Origin: Marinicella gelatinilytica
GTDB taxonomy: Bacteria > Pseudomonadota > Gammaproteobacteria > Xanthomonadales > Marinicellaceae
Assembly (NCBI RefSeq): GCF_026410405.1
Contig: NZ_JAPMLN010000007.1
Coordinates: 1-64,000 of the forward strand
Direction: 5' to 3'
Length of the DNA stretch: 64,000 bases
Shown piece after piece: positions 1 through 7,498 of this stretch. The notes beneath the pieces are model-generated. The model was not told where the DNA came from and made no database searches. It saw nothing but the letters and a program-made list of their open reading frames with translations. Position numbers and translations under genes: made by a program. Positions within the stretch are counted from its first letter, which is position 1; every line of letters starts with the position of its first letter.

Positions 1-1
1 A

Positions 2-109
2 ATAGAACACGTAATGGATTGCCTGAATAACAGACCACGGAAAACAAGAGGCGGGAAATCTCCGAATGAATTATTTATGGGGCAGCAAGTCGATTTACTT
101 GCTGCATGA
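2..109 (+). CDS. IS30-family transposase, C-terminal end (5' part outside window)
   Basis: An open frame enters from the left edge and stops at a TGA at 107-109. The 35 visible codons include NNRPRKTRGGKSPNELF, which closely resembles the conserved tail of IS30-family (DDE) transposases, where the last catalytic-domain helix is followed by 'LNxRPRKxLxxxTPxE'. The catalytic DDE residues would lie outside the window, so activity cannot be judged. A candidate terminal inverted repeat follows directly, so this appears to be the 3' end of an insertion sequence oriented left to right. Family assignment rests on this short tail only but the motif is distinctive. Confidence 0.8.
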   Translation: MEHVMDCLNNRPRKTRGGKSPNELFMGQQVDLLAA

Positions 110-114
110 TTAAA

Positions 115-138
115 TTGCACTTATTACTTGAATTCAAG
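115..138. repeat. Candidate right terminal inverted repeat of the IS30-type element
   Basis: Immediately after the transposase stop lies TTGCACTTATTACTTGAATT followed by CAAG, which resembles IS30-family ends with a GCAC...TTGAATTCAAG character. The left end is outside the window, so the pairing and any target duplication cannot be checked here. Confidence 0.45.
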
Positions 139-186
139 CATTTTTAATTATTTCAAAACGTTTAAGAATATCATTACTCATAAATG

Positions 187-1884
187 TTAATCCCAATAAA
201 TGTTTAAATTAGCTAGTGAAGAAGGTAGTTTTGTTTTTAAACTACTGTCGAGGTGAATAATGGTCGCTTGATTAAAATCAGCAAACCACTCTGGGACTTC
301 TGATAAAGCGTTATTATTTAAAATTAGCCTTTTAAGGTATTTTAAGTTTGCAATAGACTCAGGAACAGAGGTTAGCTTATTATTACCTAAATCTAGTTCA
401 TACAAATTTTTTAAATTACCAATTGAGTTAGGAAGGATTGTTAATTCATTATTACTCAGATTAAGCTTTTTCAGGTTCTTGAGGTTTCCAATAGACTCAG
501 GAATAGTTATGAGTTTGTTATTATGTAATATCAGTTCGTTTAAAAATGTTAAATTAATAATAGAATCAGGGATACATGACAATTCATTCGCTCCAATGTT
601 GAGATGTTTTAATTTTGATAGCTTAGTAATACACTTGGGGAATTCTTTGAGATTGCCTTCAAATATATCAAGGGTTGTCAATGATTTTAAGTTTCCTATT
701 GAATCAGGCAGAGTTGATAAATAGCAAGAGTCTAAAAACAATTCTTTTAATTGACCTAAGTGACCAACAATTTCAAGATTCTTCAACTCATTATTTGATA
801 AATGAAGTTCTTGTAAGTTATTAAAATTACCAATAAAATCAGGAACAATCAATGAATCTTTATTTTGAAAAGAGTTTTCATTAAAACTGCTTAAGTCCAA
901 TGTTTTTAATTGTGTCATTCTTTTCAAAAAATCAGGAATTTGTCGTATTTCGTTATACCCCATTTTTAGTGATACTAAATAATTTAATTCACTCAATATA
1001 TCAGGTATTTCAGTTAATTCGCAATCGCTAATGTCTAAGCTAACAAGCTGAGTCATTGAACTAATGTAATCTGGAATTTTCTTTAAAGGGTTGCCGCCAA
1101 AACTAAGTGTTTTTAATTTAGTAAGTCTTGTAATATATTCAGGTATGATTTCAATATTGTTGTGACTCAAATCTAATTTCTTTAAATGCGACATTTCACC
1201 AATAAAATCAGGAACTTTATTTAATGCATTAAAACACAATTTCAATTCAGTTAATTCGGTTAAATTTCCGATAAAATCAGGTACTGAATTCATAAAGTAA
1301 TGACCTATATTTAGACTTCTTAGTTGTTTCATATGTCCAATGAATTCTGGAATCTGAGACAAGTTAACTTTATAAAGTTCAAGATTGGTCAAGCCCGTCA
1401 TATTTTCAATAAAAGCAGGTAGCTCTTTTAAATTATGGCTACACGTTAAATCAAGACTTGTTAATTTATCTAAATTGCCTATAAATTCAGGAATTTCAGT
1501 AAAGTAATTGTGGCTTAGATTAAGCTTTTTAAGCTTAAAAAGTTTGCCGATAAATTCAGGCACCTTTGTAAGTCTAACATTAAGCAAACTTAGATCTATG
1601 ATGTTAGTTAAGTTACCAAGAAAATAAGGAAAATTATCTATATTGTGATGATCTAGTTTTAGACTTTTTAACTGTAATAGTGCATTCTTATTTCTTGGAA
1701 TAGTTGTATCGTTGATATTGTGTTCATCTGCCCAACGATAAAGTTTTTCAATCCATTCTTCATGACTCGCCAACTCAACAGAACTCCCAGACAAAATTGA
1801 ATTTGCAAGATTGATTAAGCTTTTACTCTTTTTTAGAGCTATTATTGAACTTGTTTTAGGAACTAACTGTTTATTTTTGTCCAT
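187..1884 (-). CDS. Leucine-rich-repeat protein with about 21 tandem repeats
   Basis: The 565-residue product has an N-terminal cap (about residues 1-68, with WIEKLYRWADEHNIND and IPRNKNALL) followed by about 21 tandem repeats of mostly 23 residues to the C-terminus, of the form L..L.L..N.L..IP.FIGNL. Repeats in the first half mostly end PEFIG or PDFIG and those near the C-terminus PDSIG or PESIG, which suggests growth by block duplication. One repeat carries an insertion of about eight residues (around SSFNENSFQNKDS) and single repeats are 22 and 24 long. No signal peptide or membrane segment is visible, so it is probably cytoplasmic and acts by protein binding. No catalytic domain is attached. 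The gene is strongly AT-rich, lies beside an IS30 end and is divergent from the next gene, which suggests acquisition by transfer. The partner is unknown. Confidence 0.9.
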   Translation of the reverse strand: MDKNKQLVPKTSSIIALKKSKSLINLANSILSGSSVELASHEEWIEKLYRWADEHNINDTTIPRNKNALLQLKSLKLDHHNIDNFPYFLGNLTNIIDLSLLNVRLTKVPEFIGKLFKLKKLNLSHNYFTEIPEFIGNLDKLTSLDLTCSHNLKELPAFIENMTGLTNLELYKVNLSQIPEFIGHMKQLRSLNIGHYFMNSVPDFIGNLTELTELKLCFNALNKVPDFIGEMSHLKKLDLSHNNIEIIPEYITRLTKLKTLSFGGNPLKKIPDYISSMTQLVSLDISDCELTEIPDILSELNYLVSLKMGYNEIRQIPDFLKRMTQLKTLDLSSFNENSFQNKDSLIVPDFIGNFNNLQELHLSNNELKNLEIVGHLGQLKELFLDSCYLSTLPDSIGNLKSLTTLDIFEGNLKEFPKCITKLSKLKHLNIGANELSCIPDSIINLTFLNELILHNNKLITIPESIGNLKNLKKLNLSNNELTILPNSIGNLKNLYELDLGNNKLTSVPESIANLKYLKRLILNNNALSEVPEWFADFNQATIIHLDSSLKTKLPSSLANLNIYWD

Positions 1885-1993
1885 AATATCTTAGTTTATT
1901 TGTTTTTTAATTTTAAATGAGATTTTTTAACTTATATTCAGTACACAATATACAATATTGTCAAGATTATTGGTAAAAACTGAGGTAGTGCTT

Positions 1994-2664
1994 ATGAATT
2001 ATGATTTTCATAAAGCAAAATTAAATTTTGAAAAAATTTAATAAATGATGAAACTAGTGAGCCAGAAATATGTAAGTTGCATGATTTGTTTCATAGCGAA
2101 ATTTCATTTAATCATAACTGCATTGCATGCAACCTCGCTAACTCCATTGATTTAATTAATATGTTTTTTAATAGAATAAGCTCATATACAGATGAACAAG
2201 AAATTTTTTTAGATTACGTATTTAGACTATATTTATTCGTGGAGAGAAGTTATGAGCTATTTAAGATGATTTCACTACCACAGCAATATCGAAGTCAGAA
2301 TTACAAAGGATTTAACTTAATTCATAAATGGGCTAATTTTATAAAACACCCCAAAGCATTTCTATTATGTCATCATCCAGAGTTTTCATTTAATGCAAAT
2401 CGATCTGATTTTGACTTTATAATTGATAATAAAGTTGTAATTAAATATTACGCTGGTAGCAAAAGGAATGCAGATCTTTATAAGAAGATAACCAATAAAA
2501 CTAATGTATTGGTTTTATATCCTTCGGCAACTGATCTAATGGATTTCTTTGTTAAAGATGTAAACAAAATAATTCCTTTGATTGAAGAAAACAAAATATA
2601 TAAGGAAACCCTGAGTGACAAAGCAACTTTTGAAGATTATTTTAGTATTAACAATGAGTCATAA
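1994..2664 (+). CDS. Unrecognised protein, probable frameshift near the start
   Basis: I do not recognise this family. An ATG at 1994 has a good Shine-Dalgarno GAGGT at 1982-1986 (7 nt spacing) but its frame stops after 15 codons at 2039. The long frame ending at 2664 is open from a TGA at 2029 and its only early start is TTG 2077, without a clear ribosome site. Both frames meet at an A6 run (2031-2036): one extra A there would join MNYDFHKAKLNFEK to NLINDETSEPEICKLHDL and give a protein of about 223 residues. The body has two cysteines in NHNCIACNLA, a helical middle and a conserved-looking KWANFIKHPKAF segment; no signal peptide is visible. The region is AT-rich like the neighbouring LRR gene. 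It may be a broken gene, a sequencing error or a case of slippage. Confidence 0.65.
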
Positions 2665-2676
2665 AATATTGACATT

Positions 2677-3261
2677 GTGAAAATTAAAATATCACAAATA
2701 CTTGGTTTATTAGGTTTCAGCCTACTCACTGTTCCTGCGCAGGCAAGTTTTTTCTATGTGCCGTTCGATCAGCTGCTGGCTGAAGCTGAGCTGATTGTAA
2801 CGGGTGAAATAATTCACAAATCGTATGTGAAAAAAGAAACATTGAACAACTGGTCTGTACGTAATCATTTAATGGGCCAAATGGAGTCTAAATCAAAAAT
2901 AAAAATGGGCGTATTCACTGACTACGAATTACATGTGGATGAGGTTTTTAAGGGTTTAATTAAGGTGGATATTATTGACATAGAAGAATCAGGTGGTTGC
3001 TATGATGGTATATGTGCAACAAGCAGTGCCGATTATTATTATGAAGTGGGTGACCGTGTTTTTATTTTTCTAAAAGAAAGAGCTGACAGACCATATTATC
3101 GATCCACCCGAAAGGGCTATACGGCGTATTTTTTATCAGATGACGGAAGGATTTATCGAAACCCTGATAAAGTGAAAATAATTAATGGCTCAGGATTTGA
3201 GCGCACGCACTCACCAAAGCCAACAACTTTGGAAGAAATCAGAACTTTGCTTGCTGAATAA
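2677..3261 (+). CDS. Exported protein of unknown function
   Basis: This gene starts with GTG at 2677, 12 nt after the preceding stop, and encodes 194 residues. The first 23 form a Sec signal peptide (MKIKISQILGLLGFSLLTVPAQA) ending in an AxA-like cleavage site. The mature part contains a VDEVFKG motif, then ESGGCYDGIC and a GDRVFIFLK stretch. This order (a small beta-rich exported protein with 'vfKG ... GG ... vGdrvllFL') recurs in uncharacterised periplasmic proteins that I know only as hypothetical. Two cysteines close together (GGCYDGIC) could form a disulfide in the periplasm. The start is chosen because it places the signal peptide at the N-terminus. Confidence 0.75.
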   Translation: MKIKISQILGLLGFSLLTVPAQASFFYVPFDQLLAEAELIVTGEIIHKSYVKKETLNNWSVRNHLMGQMESKSKIKMGVFTDYELHVDEVFKGLIKVDIIDIEESGGCYDGICATSSADYYYEVGDRVFIFLKERADRPYYRSTRKGYTAYFLSDDGRIYRNPDKVKIINGSGFERTHSPKPTTLEEIRTLLAE

Positions 3262-3294
3262 TCGACTTTATTTAAAGTCTGTGAATCATTTTGA

Positions 3295-4620
3295 TTATGA
3301 TTGAAATTCCAGCTTTTTATAAGGTTTGTGGGTTTTCAAATAATTTCTAAACTCACCAGAAATCCGCGTATCTTTCTCTATACGCTGCCAAAACAAAAAA
3401 GCCATTTCTAAGACAAGTGATTTGTTGTCCTGATTGATATTTAAGGTATCCAAATCTGGTAAAGTGAAATCAATCGGGTCTAAGCTGTTTGGTTTTGGCG
3501 CGATCGCCATGGTACACATGTCATAAATGGGGAGTAAATTAAATGAATCTCCTTTAATGCCTAAGCTGATGTTGCCTAAATGCGTATCGGTGTTAGCAAT
3601 TAGTTGACTAAAAGCCCAAAGTATAGAAATAGAGTTATTATCAGATTTAGATAATAAATTTAATTTTAACATTTCATTGGCGATATTTTGCCAATTTTCA
3701 CCTAAACCGACGTATTCCATATCGATTGAAAGCAATGAAAACATCGAAGAACGGCCAAAAAAACCTATCCTGTCAAATCTTTTAACCACCAGATAGAAAC
3801 GATTATCTCGATCAATTAAATCAATTTCAGCTGCCGGTATTTTAAATGCAGCCAATATTTTTAAGGCATGATATTCTGTGACCAGTATATCTTTCCACCG
3901 TCTGGTTACTGCATCATTTTTATTTGAAGTGTATTTAACCAAAACATCTGCATTTAATTCTGAGCTAAAAACAGTGAATTTTTGTTGCTCACCACCCAGA
4001 GATGATTCTTGGGAAACACCTGCTTTGATTTGCTCACACATAAAATCATATTTGTCATAAGGCACAGGGTAAACAGGTTGTCTTGGCAAATGGCATGTAC
4101 CCACACCGAACTTTAAATTGCCCGGTAAATCATCGCCATATTCTTCGAGATATTGGAAAATATGTTTTGCTTGCCATGAACTCAGTTTTTTAGGATAACG
4201 ATCTGACATGTCAGCAAGTTGTTTAACAAATAGATTCCCTAAAAATCCTTGCGGCCTGAGATCATCTAAGAAAAAGGGCAAGCCATCAAACAAGCCATTA
4301 CCTTTTTCGCCTAAATATAACTTTGAAGCCCCTTCAGCTAAATCAACAAAGTACTGGTCATTGGCCAGTCTATACACAGTTCCGAGTTTTGACTCATTGC
4401 CCTGTTCATCGACTTCTTTAAATTGAACTGAATAACCTTTATCTTCAGCAGGCAAAGCGTATTTATTGGGTGACGAAAACGGTAAAACCAGTAGCGAATC
4501 ATCCAGTTTTTTTAAGCATCGGGAAACTGTGGCCTGAGATAGCTTAGTAATGGCCTGAATGTCTTTTTGGGTCACGAAGCCACTTTTTAAGACTTGTGTG
4601 ATTGCATCAATGGATTTCAA
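3295..4620 (-). CDS. yjjJ: HipA-like kinase with fused winged helix (YjjJ/HipH type)
   Basis: The 441-residue product joins an N-terminal helix-turn-helix (about residues 10-45, with SQATVSRCLKKL as recognition helix) to a HipA-like Ser/Thr kinase fold. Visible kinase features are a Gly-rich loop SSLGGEQQKF (206-215), VKRFDR (279-284), the catalytic loop NTDTHLGN (343-350) and the metal-binding IYDM (365-368). This architecture matches E. coli YjjJ (HipH), a HipA relative without a HipB partner. Members of the HipA family phosphorylate aminoacyl-tRNA synthetases or other targets and slow growth; YjjJ itself has been reported to act differently, so the substrate is open. No HipB-like gene is next to it; the fused DNA-binding domain may supply autoregulation, and a palindrome lies just upstream. 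Confidence 0.87.
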   Translation of the reverse strand: MKSIDAITQVLKSGFVTQKDIQAITKLSQATVSRCLKKLDDSLLVLPFSSPNKYALPAEDKGYSVQFKEVDEQGNESKLGTVYRLANDQYFVDLAEGASKLYLGEKGNGLFDGLPFFLDDLRPQGFLGNLFVKQLADMSDRYPKKLSSWQAKHIFQYLEEYGDDLPGNLKFGVGTCHLPRQPVYPVPYDKYDFMCEQIKAGVSQESSLGGEQQKFTVFSSELNADVLVKYTSNKNDAVTRRWKDILVTEYHALKILAAFKIPAAEIDLIDRDNRFYLVVKRFDRIGFFGRSSMFSLLSIDMEYVGLGENWQNIANEMLKLNLLSKSDNNSISILWAFSQLIANTDTHLGNISLGIKGDSFNLLPIYDMCTMAIAPKPNSLDPIDFTLPDLDTLNINQDNKSLVLEMAFLFWQRIEKDTRISGEFRNYLKTHKPYKKLEFQS

Positions 4621-4647
4621 AGTGTTGTATAGATTAGTGAATAAATA

Positions 4648-4672
4648 AAATTCATATAAAATACATGAATTT
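4648..4672. promoter_or_regulatory. Inverted repeat upstream of the HipA-like gene
   Basis: AAATTCAT and ATGAATTT form perfect 8-bp arms separated by 9 bp, 28-52 bp upstream of the start codon of the HipA-like gene. Size and position suit an operator for a dimeric helix-turn-helix protein, possibly the gene's own N-terminal domain. AT-rich palindromes also arise by chance. Confidence 0.35.
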
Positions 4673-4748
4673 CAGTAAGATAATAGCACAATTAAAAAAA
4701 TATGGATAGTTTTATGAATAAATATGTGCTGCACATAAAATAGAACAC

Positions 4749-5180
4749 TTAACTCAACGATTTCACCCAATGCATAATATCAGAGGCGGTTCTTAAGCCA
4801 CTTAAGCGATCCATTTCATGACCATTTTTCAAGGCCACCAGCATTGGTAAACTGCGAATGCCAAACTCCGCACCGGCTTGTTCATGGCGATCGGTTTGGA
4901 TTTTAGCAAAACGCACCGTGGGTAATTTTTTAGCAGCGTGATAAAAATTGGGTGCCATCATCAGGCACGGCTGACACCTCGCAGCCCAAAAGTCGATAAC
5001 CACCAATGGCTCATTATTACTTATAAACTTGGACAGAGATTTGTTGTTGAGTTCACTGGCTTCTCCCACGCCCAGTGACTTATGACAGTTACCGCATTTG
5101 GGTTTGTTATTGAGTTTGCTTGTTGGCAATCGATTTTTGGCACCACATTGTGGACAGGCCAGTATGACTGTTTCGGACAT
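4749..5180 (-). CDS. trxC: Thioredoxin 2 with an altered active site
   Basis: The 143-residue product has the layout of thioredoxin 2: an N-terminal zinc ribbon with two cysteine pairs (CPQCGAKN and KCGNCHK) followed by a thioredoxin fold with FWAARCQPCLMMAP, the cis-proline segment IRSLPMLV and LSGL. TrxC reduces disulfides in the cytoplasm, commonly under oxidative stress, and its zinc ribbon modulates its redox potential. The active site reads RCQPC where the family has WCGPC: both cysteines and the proline are kept but Trp is replaced by Arg and Gly by Gln. This should change redox potential or partner choice. The gene stands alone between the HipA-like gene and a divergent transporter gene. 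Start ATG 5180 gives the full zinc ribbon. Confidence 0.88.
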   Translation of the reverse strand: MSETVILACPQCGAKNRLPTSKLNNKPKCGNCHKSLGVGEASELNNKSLSKFISNNEPLVVIDFWAARCQPCLMMAPNFYHAAKKLPTVRFAKIQTDRHEQAGAEFGIRSLPMLVALKNGHEMDRLSGLRTASDIMHWVKSLS

Positions 5181-5314
5181 GGTAAAAGTTCTTTGAAAGC
5201 TTTCAGTGATTATATCATGTCATCCTCATGAAAAAATATTCTAAACACGATGGATAAAATCTAAAAAAATACAGTATCATTTATTGGAATTTTATTGTTT
5301 GGTTGAGATTATAT

Positions 5315-5644
5315 ATGGCTTGGTTCTATCTATTGGTGGCTGGATTATTTGAGTGTGTTTGGGCCGTGGGTCTGAAATACACCGAAGGTTTTTCAAAACC
5401 GATGCCTTCGGTGATTACAGTGATGGCCATGGTCGCCAGTGTCTGGTTATTGGCTTTGGCCATGAAGGACATTCCAATTGGTACTGCCTATGCGGTATGG
5501 ACCGGAATTGGCGCAGTGGGTGTGGCTGTGGTGGGTATGCTTTTGTTTGATGAATCCCGGGAGTTATTACGTCTCATAAGTCTGATGCTCATTATCACCG
5601 GAATCGTCGGGCTAAAGTTGGTTTCGGGCTCAGGCACACCGTAA
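5315..5644 (+). CDS. sugE: SMR-family guanidinium/quaternary ammonium exporter (SugE/Gdx type)
   Basis: From ATG 5315 the product is 109 residues with four hydrophobic helices, the size of the small multidrug resistance family. The segments [11 protein letters not shown] and [14 protein letters not shown] and the membrane-embedded Glu13 match the SugE/Gdx branch, which exports guanidinium ion in exchange for protons and can confer tolerance to some quaternary ammonium compounds. An upstream in-frame TTG at 5303 would add four residues; the ATG start aligns with known SugE proteins and is preferred. Many gdx genes sit behind a guanidine riboswitch, but I see no convincing ykkC-type structure in the 130 bp upstream. 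Confidence 0.9.
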   Translation: MAWFYLLVAGLFECVWAVGLKYTEGFSKPMPSVITVMAMVASVWLLALAMKDIPIGTAYAVWTGIGAVGVAVVGMLLFDESRELLRLISLMLIITGIVGLKLVSGSGTP

Positions 5645-5707
5645 ATTTAGGTTTATTTCACACGTCTATATTATAATCAAGAACAATTTTAGAGAAGATA
5701 ATAGCCC

Positions 5708-6631
5708 ATGAAAACATTTAAATTAGCTGTATTTGTATTTGTGTTGACCGGTGGTTTGGCGTTAGCACAAGAACCCGAAAGTGAACCGGTCATTGATTTT
5801 AAAACCACCGAAGTGGCGAAAGGCATTTATATGTTATCCGGTGAAAACGGTTTTACCGGTGGCAATTTAGGTCTATTGGTGGGTGATGAAGCGGTTATTT
5901 TAATTGATGACTCGATGCCGCAATTTTTAGACAAGATGCAAGACTCAATAAAAGCGGTCACTGAGCGTCCCATTAATTATGTTTTAAACACCCATTTACA
6001 TGGTGACCACACCGGTAATAATGCTGCGGTCAGCGATGCCGGCGCCCACATTATTGCCCATGATAATGTCCGCAAGCGTCTCATTAAAAAAGGCATTAAA
6101 ACAGAAGATGTGATGCAGCCGGCACCGAAAAACACCTTGCCGGTGATAACTTTTCAGGAAGCCATTCACCTTTATTTTAATGAACAACCGATGCGGGTTT
6201 TCCATGTGCCGCATGCCCATACCGATGGAGATGCGGTGATATACTTTAGCGATGCCAATGTCATCCATGCCGGTGATGTGTTTTTTAATGGTCGATTTCC
6301 TTATATTGATTTAAGTTCCGGTGGTTCGCTGGACGGTATGATTGCAGCGTTGAAAAAAATAGATTCGATGGCCGATAACAACACTCAGATTATTCCGGGT
6401 CACGGTGATCTCGCCGATAAAAAAGACTTAAAAGCAGTTATTGATATGCTTGAGGATAGTCGCGATAAGATTCAAGTGTTGCTTGATCAGGGTTTAGATG
6501 AAACTGCTATTGTGGCTGAAAATCCGCTGGTAGATTATCACAATGATTGGAACTGGGGCTTTATCACCACCGAGAAAATGGTGAAGCAATTAGTCCAAAG
6601 TTTGTCTCAAGATACGCCGCACAGTCATTAA
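5708..6631 (+). CDS. Exported metallo-beta-lactamase-fold hydrolase
   Basis: The 307-residue product has a signal peptide (residues 1-20, cleavage near ALA-QEP) and a metallo-beta-lactamase fold with HLHGDH at 96-101, a second histidine in HVPHAHTDGD, the bridging aspartate in HAGDVFFNG and the last histidine in PGHG. All zinc ligands expected for a dinuclear site are present. The proteins it resembles are periplasmic MBL-fold hydrolases of unassigned substrate rather than clinical beta-lactamases, so resistance should not be inferred. It is 9 nt upstream of the PPK2 gene and probably cotranscribed. Confidence 0.85.
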   Translation: MKTFKLAVFVFVLTGGLALAQEPESEPVIDFKTTEVAKGIYMLSGENGFTGGNLGLLVGDEAVILIDDSMPQFLDKMQDSIKAVTERPINYVLNTHLHGDHTGNNAAVSDAGAHIIAHDNVRKRLIKKGIKTEDVMQPAPKNTLPVITFQEAIHLYFNEQPMRVFHVPHAHTDGDAVIYFSDANVIHAGDVFFNGRFPYIDLSSGGSLDGMIAALKKIDSMADNNTQIIPGHGDLADKKDLKAVIDMLEDSRDKIQVLLDQGLDETAIVAENPLVDYHNDWNWGFITTEKMVKQLVQSLSQDTPHSH

Positions 6632-6640
6632 CAATACTTC

Positions 6641-7498
6641 ATGAAAGACGTCAAAAAAATTGAGACGCCCTATGCGGGCATCGACAAAGAAAGCTACCAT
6701 GTTGAAAAACGCCGCTTACAGGTTGAGTTATTAAAAATTCAGCAAGACGTGGTCAAAAACGAACAACGCATGGCGGTTGTCTTTGAGGGGCGGGATGCCG
6801 CCGGAAAAGGCTCCACCATTAAGCGCTTTGTGGAAAATCTGATGCCGCGGCATTATAAAATTGTTGCCCTCGGGATTCCCAATGATGTGGACAAAAAATA
6901 CTGGTTTCGTCGCTATGAACGCGAACTGCCGAAACCCGGAGAGATCGCTTTTTTTGACCGCTCCTGGTACAACCGGGCTTTGATTGAGCCAACCATGGGT
7001 TATTGTAATGAGGCGCAATACAAATATTTTATGAATAAGGTGCTCGACTGGGAGCATAAACAACAGGAAAATGGTTTGATTCTGGTTAAATTCTATTTAT
7101 CCATCACCAGTGACAGCCAGTTGTATCGTTTTGAGGATCGCTTAAGCGATCCGCTCACGTTCTGGAAATTTTCCGAAAATGATTTACATGCCAGAGAACG
7201 ATGGGAAACCTTTACCCATTTTAAAGAACAGATGTTTAATCACACCTCCTCACGCCGTTCGCCCTGGGTGGTTATCAATGCCGATGAAAAAAGAGCCACG
7301 CGATTAACTGCCATGCTATACCTAGTGCAATTATTGGGCGATGGCAGTTTTGTGCCGCTGAGTGGTGAAGAGAACAAAAAAACCTATTCTGTTAAATTGG
7401 ACGGGGTTAAGTTTTCTAACCTGACCTTCCGCCAATACGCGGTGCTTAAAGCCCGTAAAAGACAACAGAAAATTGAGGATGAAAACAATGCCACATAA
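6641..7498 (+). CDS. ppk2: Polyphosphate kinase 2 (class I type)
   Basis: The 285-residue product carries the PPK2 Walker A motif GRDAAGKGS (50-58) and Walker B region FFDRSWYNR (104-112), with the lid-type segment SDPLTFWKFSEND after it. PPK2 enzymes transfer phosphate between polyphosphate and nucleotides, most often using polyP to phosphorylate nucleoside diphosphates (class I) in the cytoplasm. The single domain of about 285 residues and ending soon after the core fit class I. The gene overlaps the following Nudix gene by 11 nt and follows the MBL-fold gene by 9 nt, so nucleotide or polyphosphate turnover is a reasonable theme for this small operon. Confidence 0.93.
   Translation: MKDVKKIETPYAGIDKESYHVEKRRLQVELLKIQQDVVKNEQRMAVVFEGRDAAGKGSTIKRFVENLMPRHYKIVALGIPNDVDKKYWFRRYERELPKPGEIAFFDRSWYNRALIEPTMGYCNEAQYKYFMNKVLDWEHKQQENGLILVKFYLSITSDSQLYRFEDRLSDPLTFWKFSENDLHARERWETFTHFKEQMFNHTSSRRSPWVVINADEKRATRLTAMLYLVQLLGDGSFVPLSGEENKKTYSVKLDGVKFSNLTFRQYAVLKARKRQQKIEDENNAT

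Noticed and set aside
479-724. Open frame of 81 codons antisense to the LRR gene
   Set aside because: It is the reverse reading of the repeats (FPIDSG-type repeats mirror the P[DE]SIGNL units) and has no ribosome site of its own.
187-1884. Regular DNA repeats of about 69 nt that might suggest a CRISPR array
   Set aside because: The period is explained by 23-residue protein repeats, the units are not separated by unique spacers, and no cas gene is near.
2025-2045. Programmed -1 frameshift at the A6 run
   Set aside because: The sequence does not form the usual slippery heptamer with tandem re-pairing, and no downstream stem-loop is evident, so mutation or sequencing error is more likely; kept only as an open option.
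3264-3279. 16-bp palindrome GACTTTATTTAAAGTC as a terminator
   Set aside because: The stem is AT-rich and is not followed by a T-run on either strand.
3295-5180. HipBA-style toxin-antitoxin pair
   Set aside because: The neighbouring gene is a thioredoxin and no HipB-like reading frame is present; the helix-turn-helix is fused to the kinase.
5181-5314. Guanidine (ykkC-type) riboswitch before the SugE/Gdx-type gene
   Set aside because: I see no matching conserved motifs or paired helices in the short, AT-rich leader.
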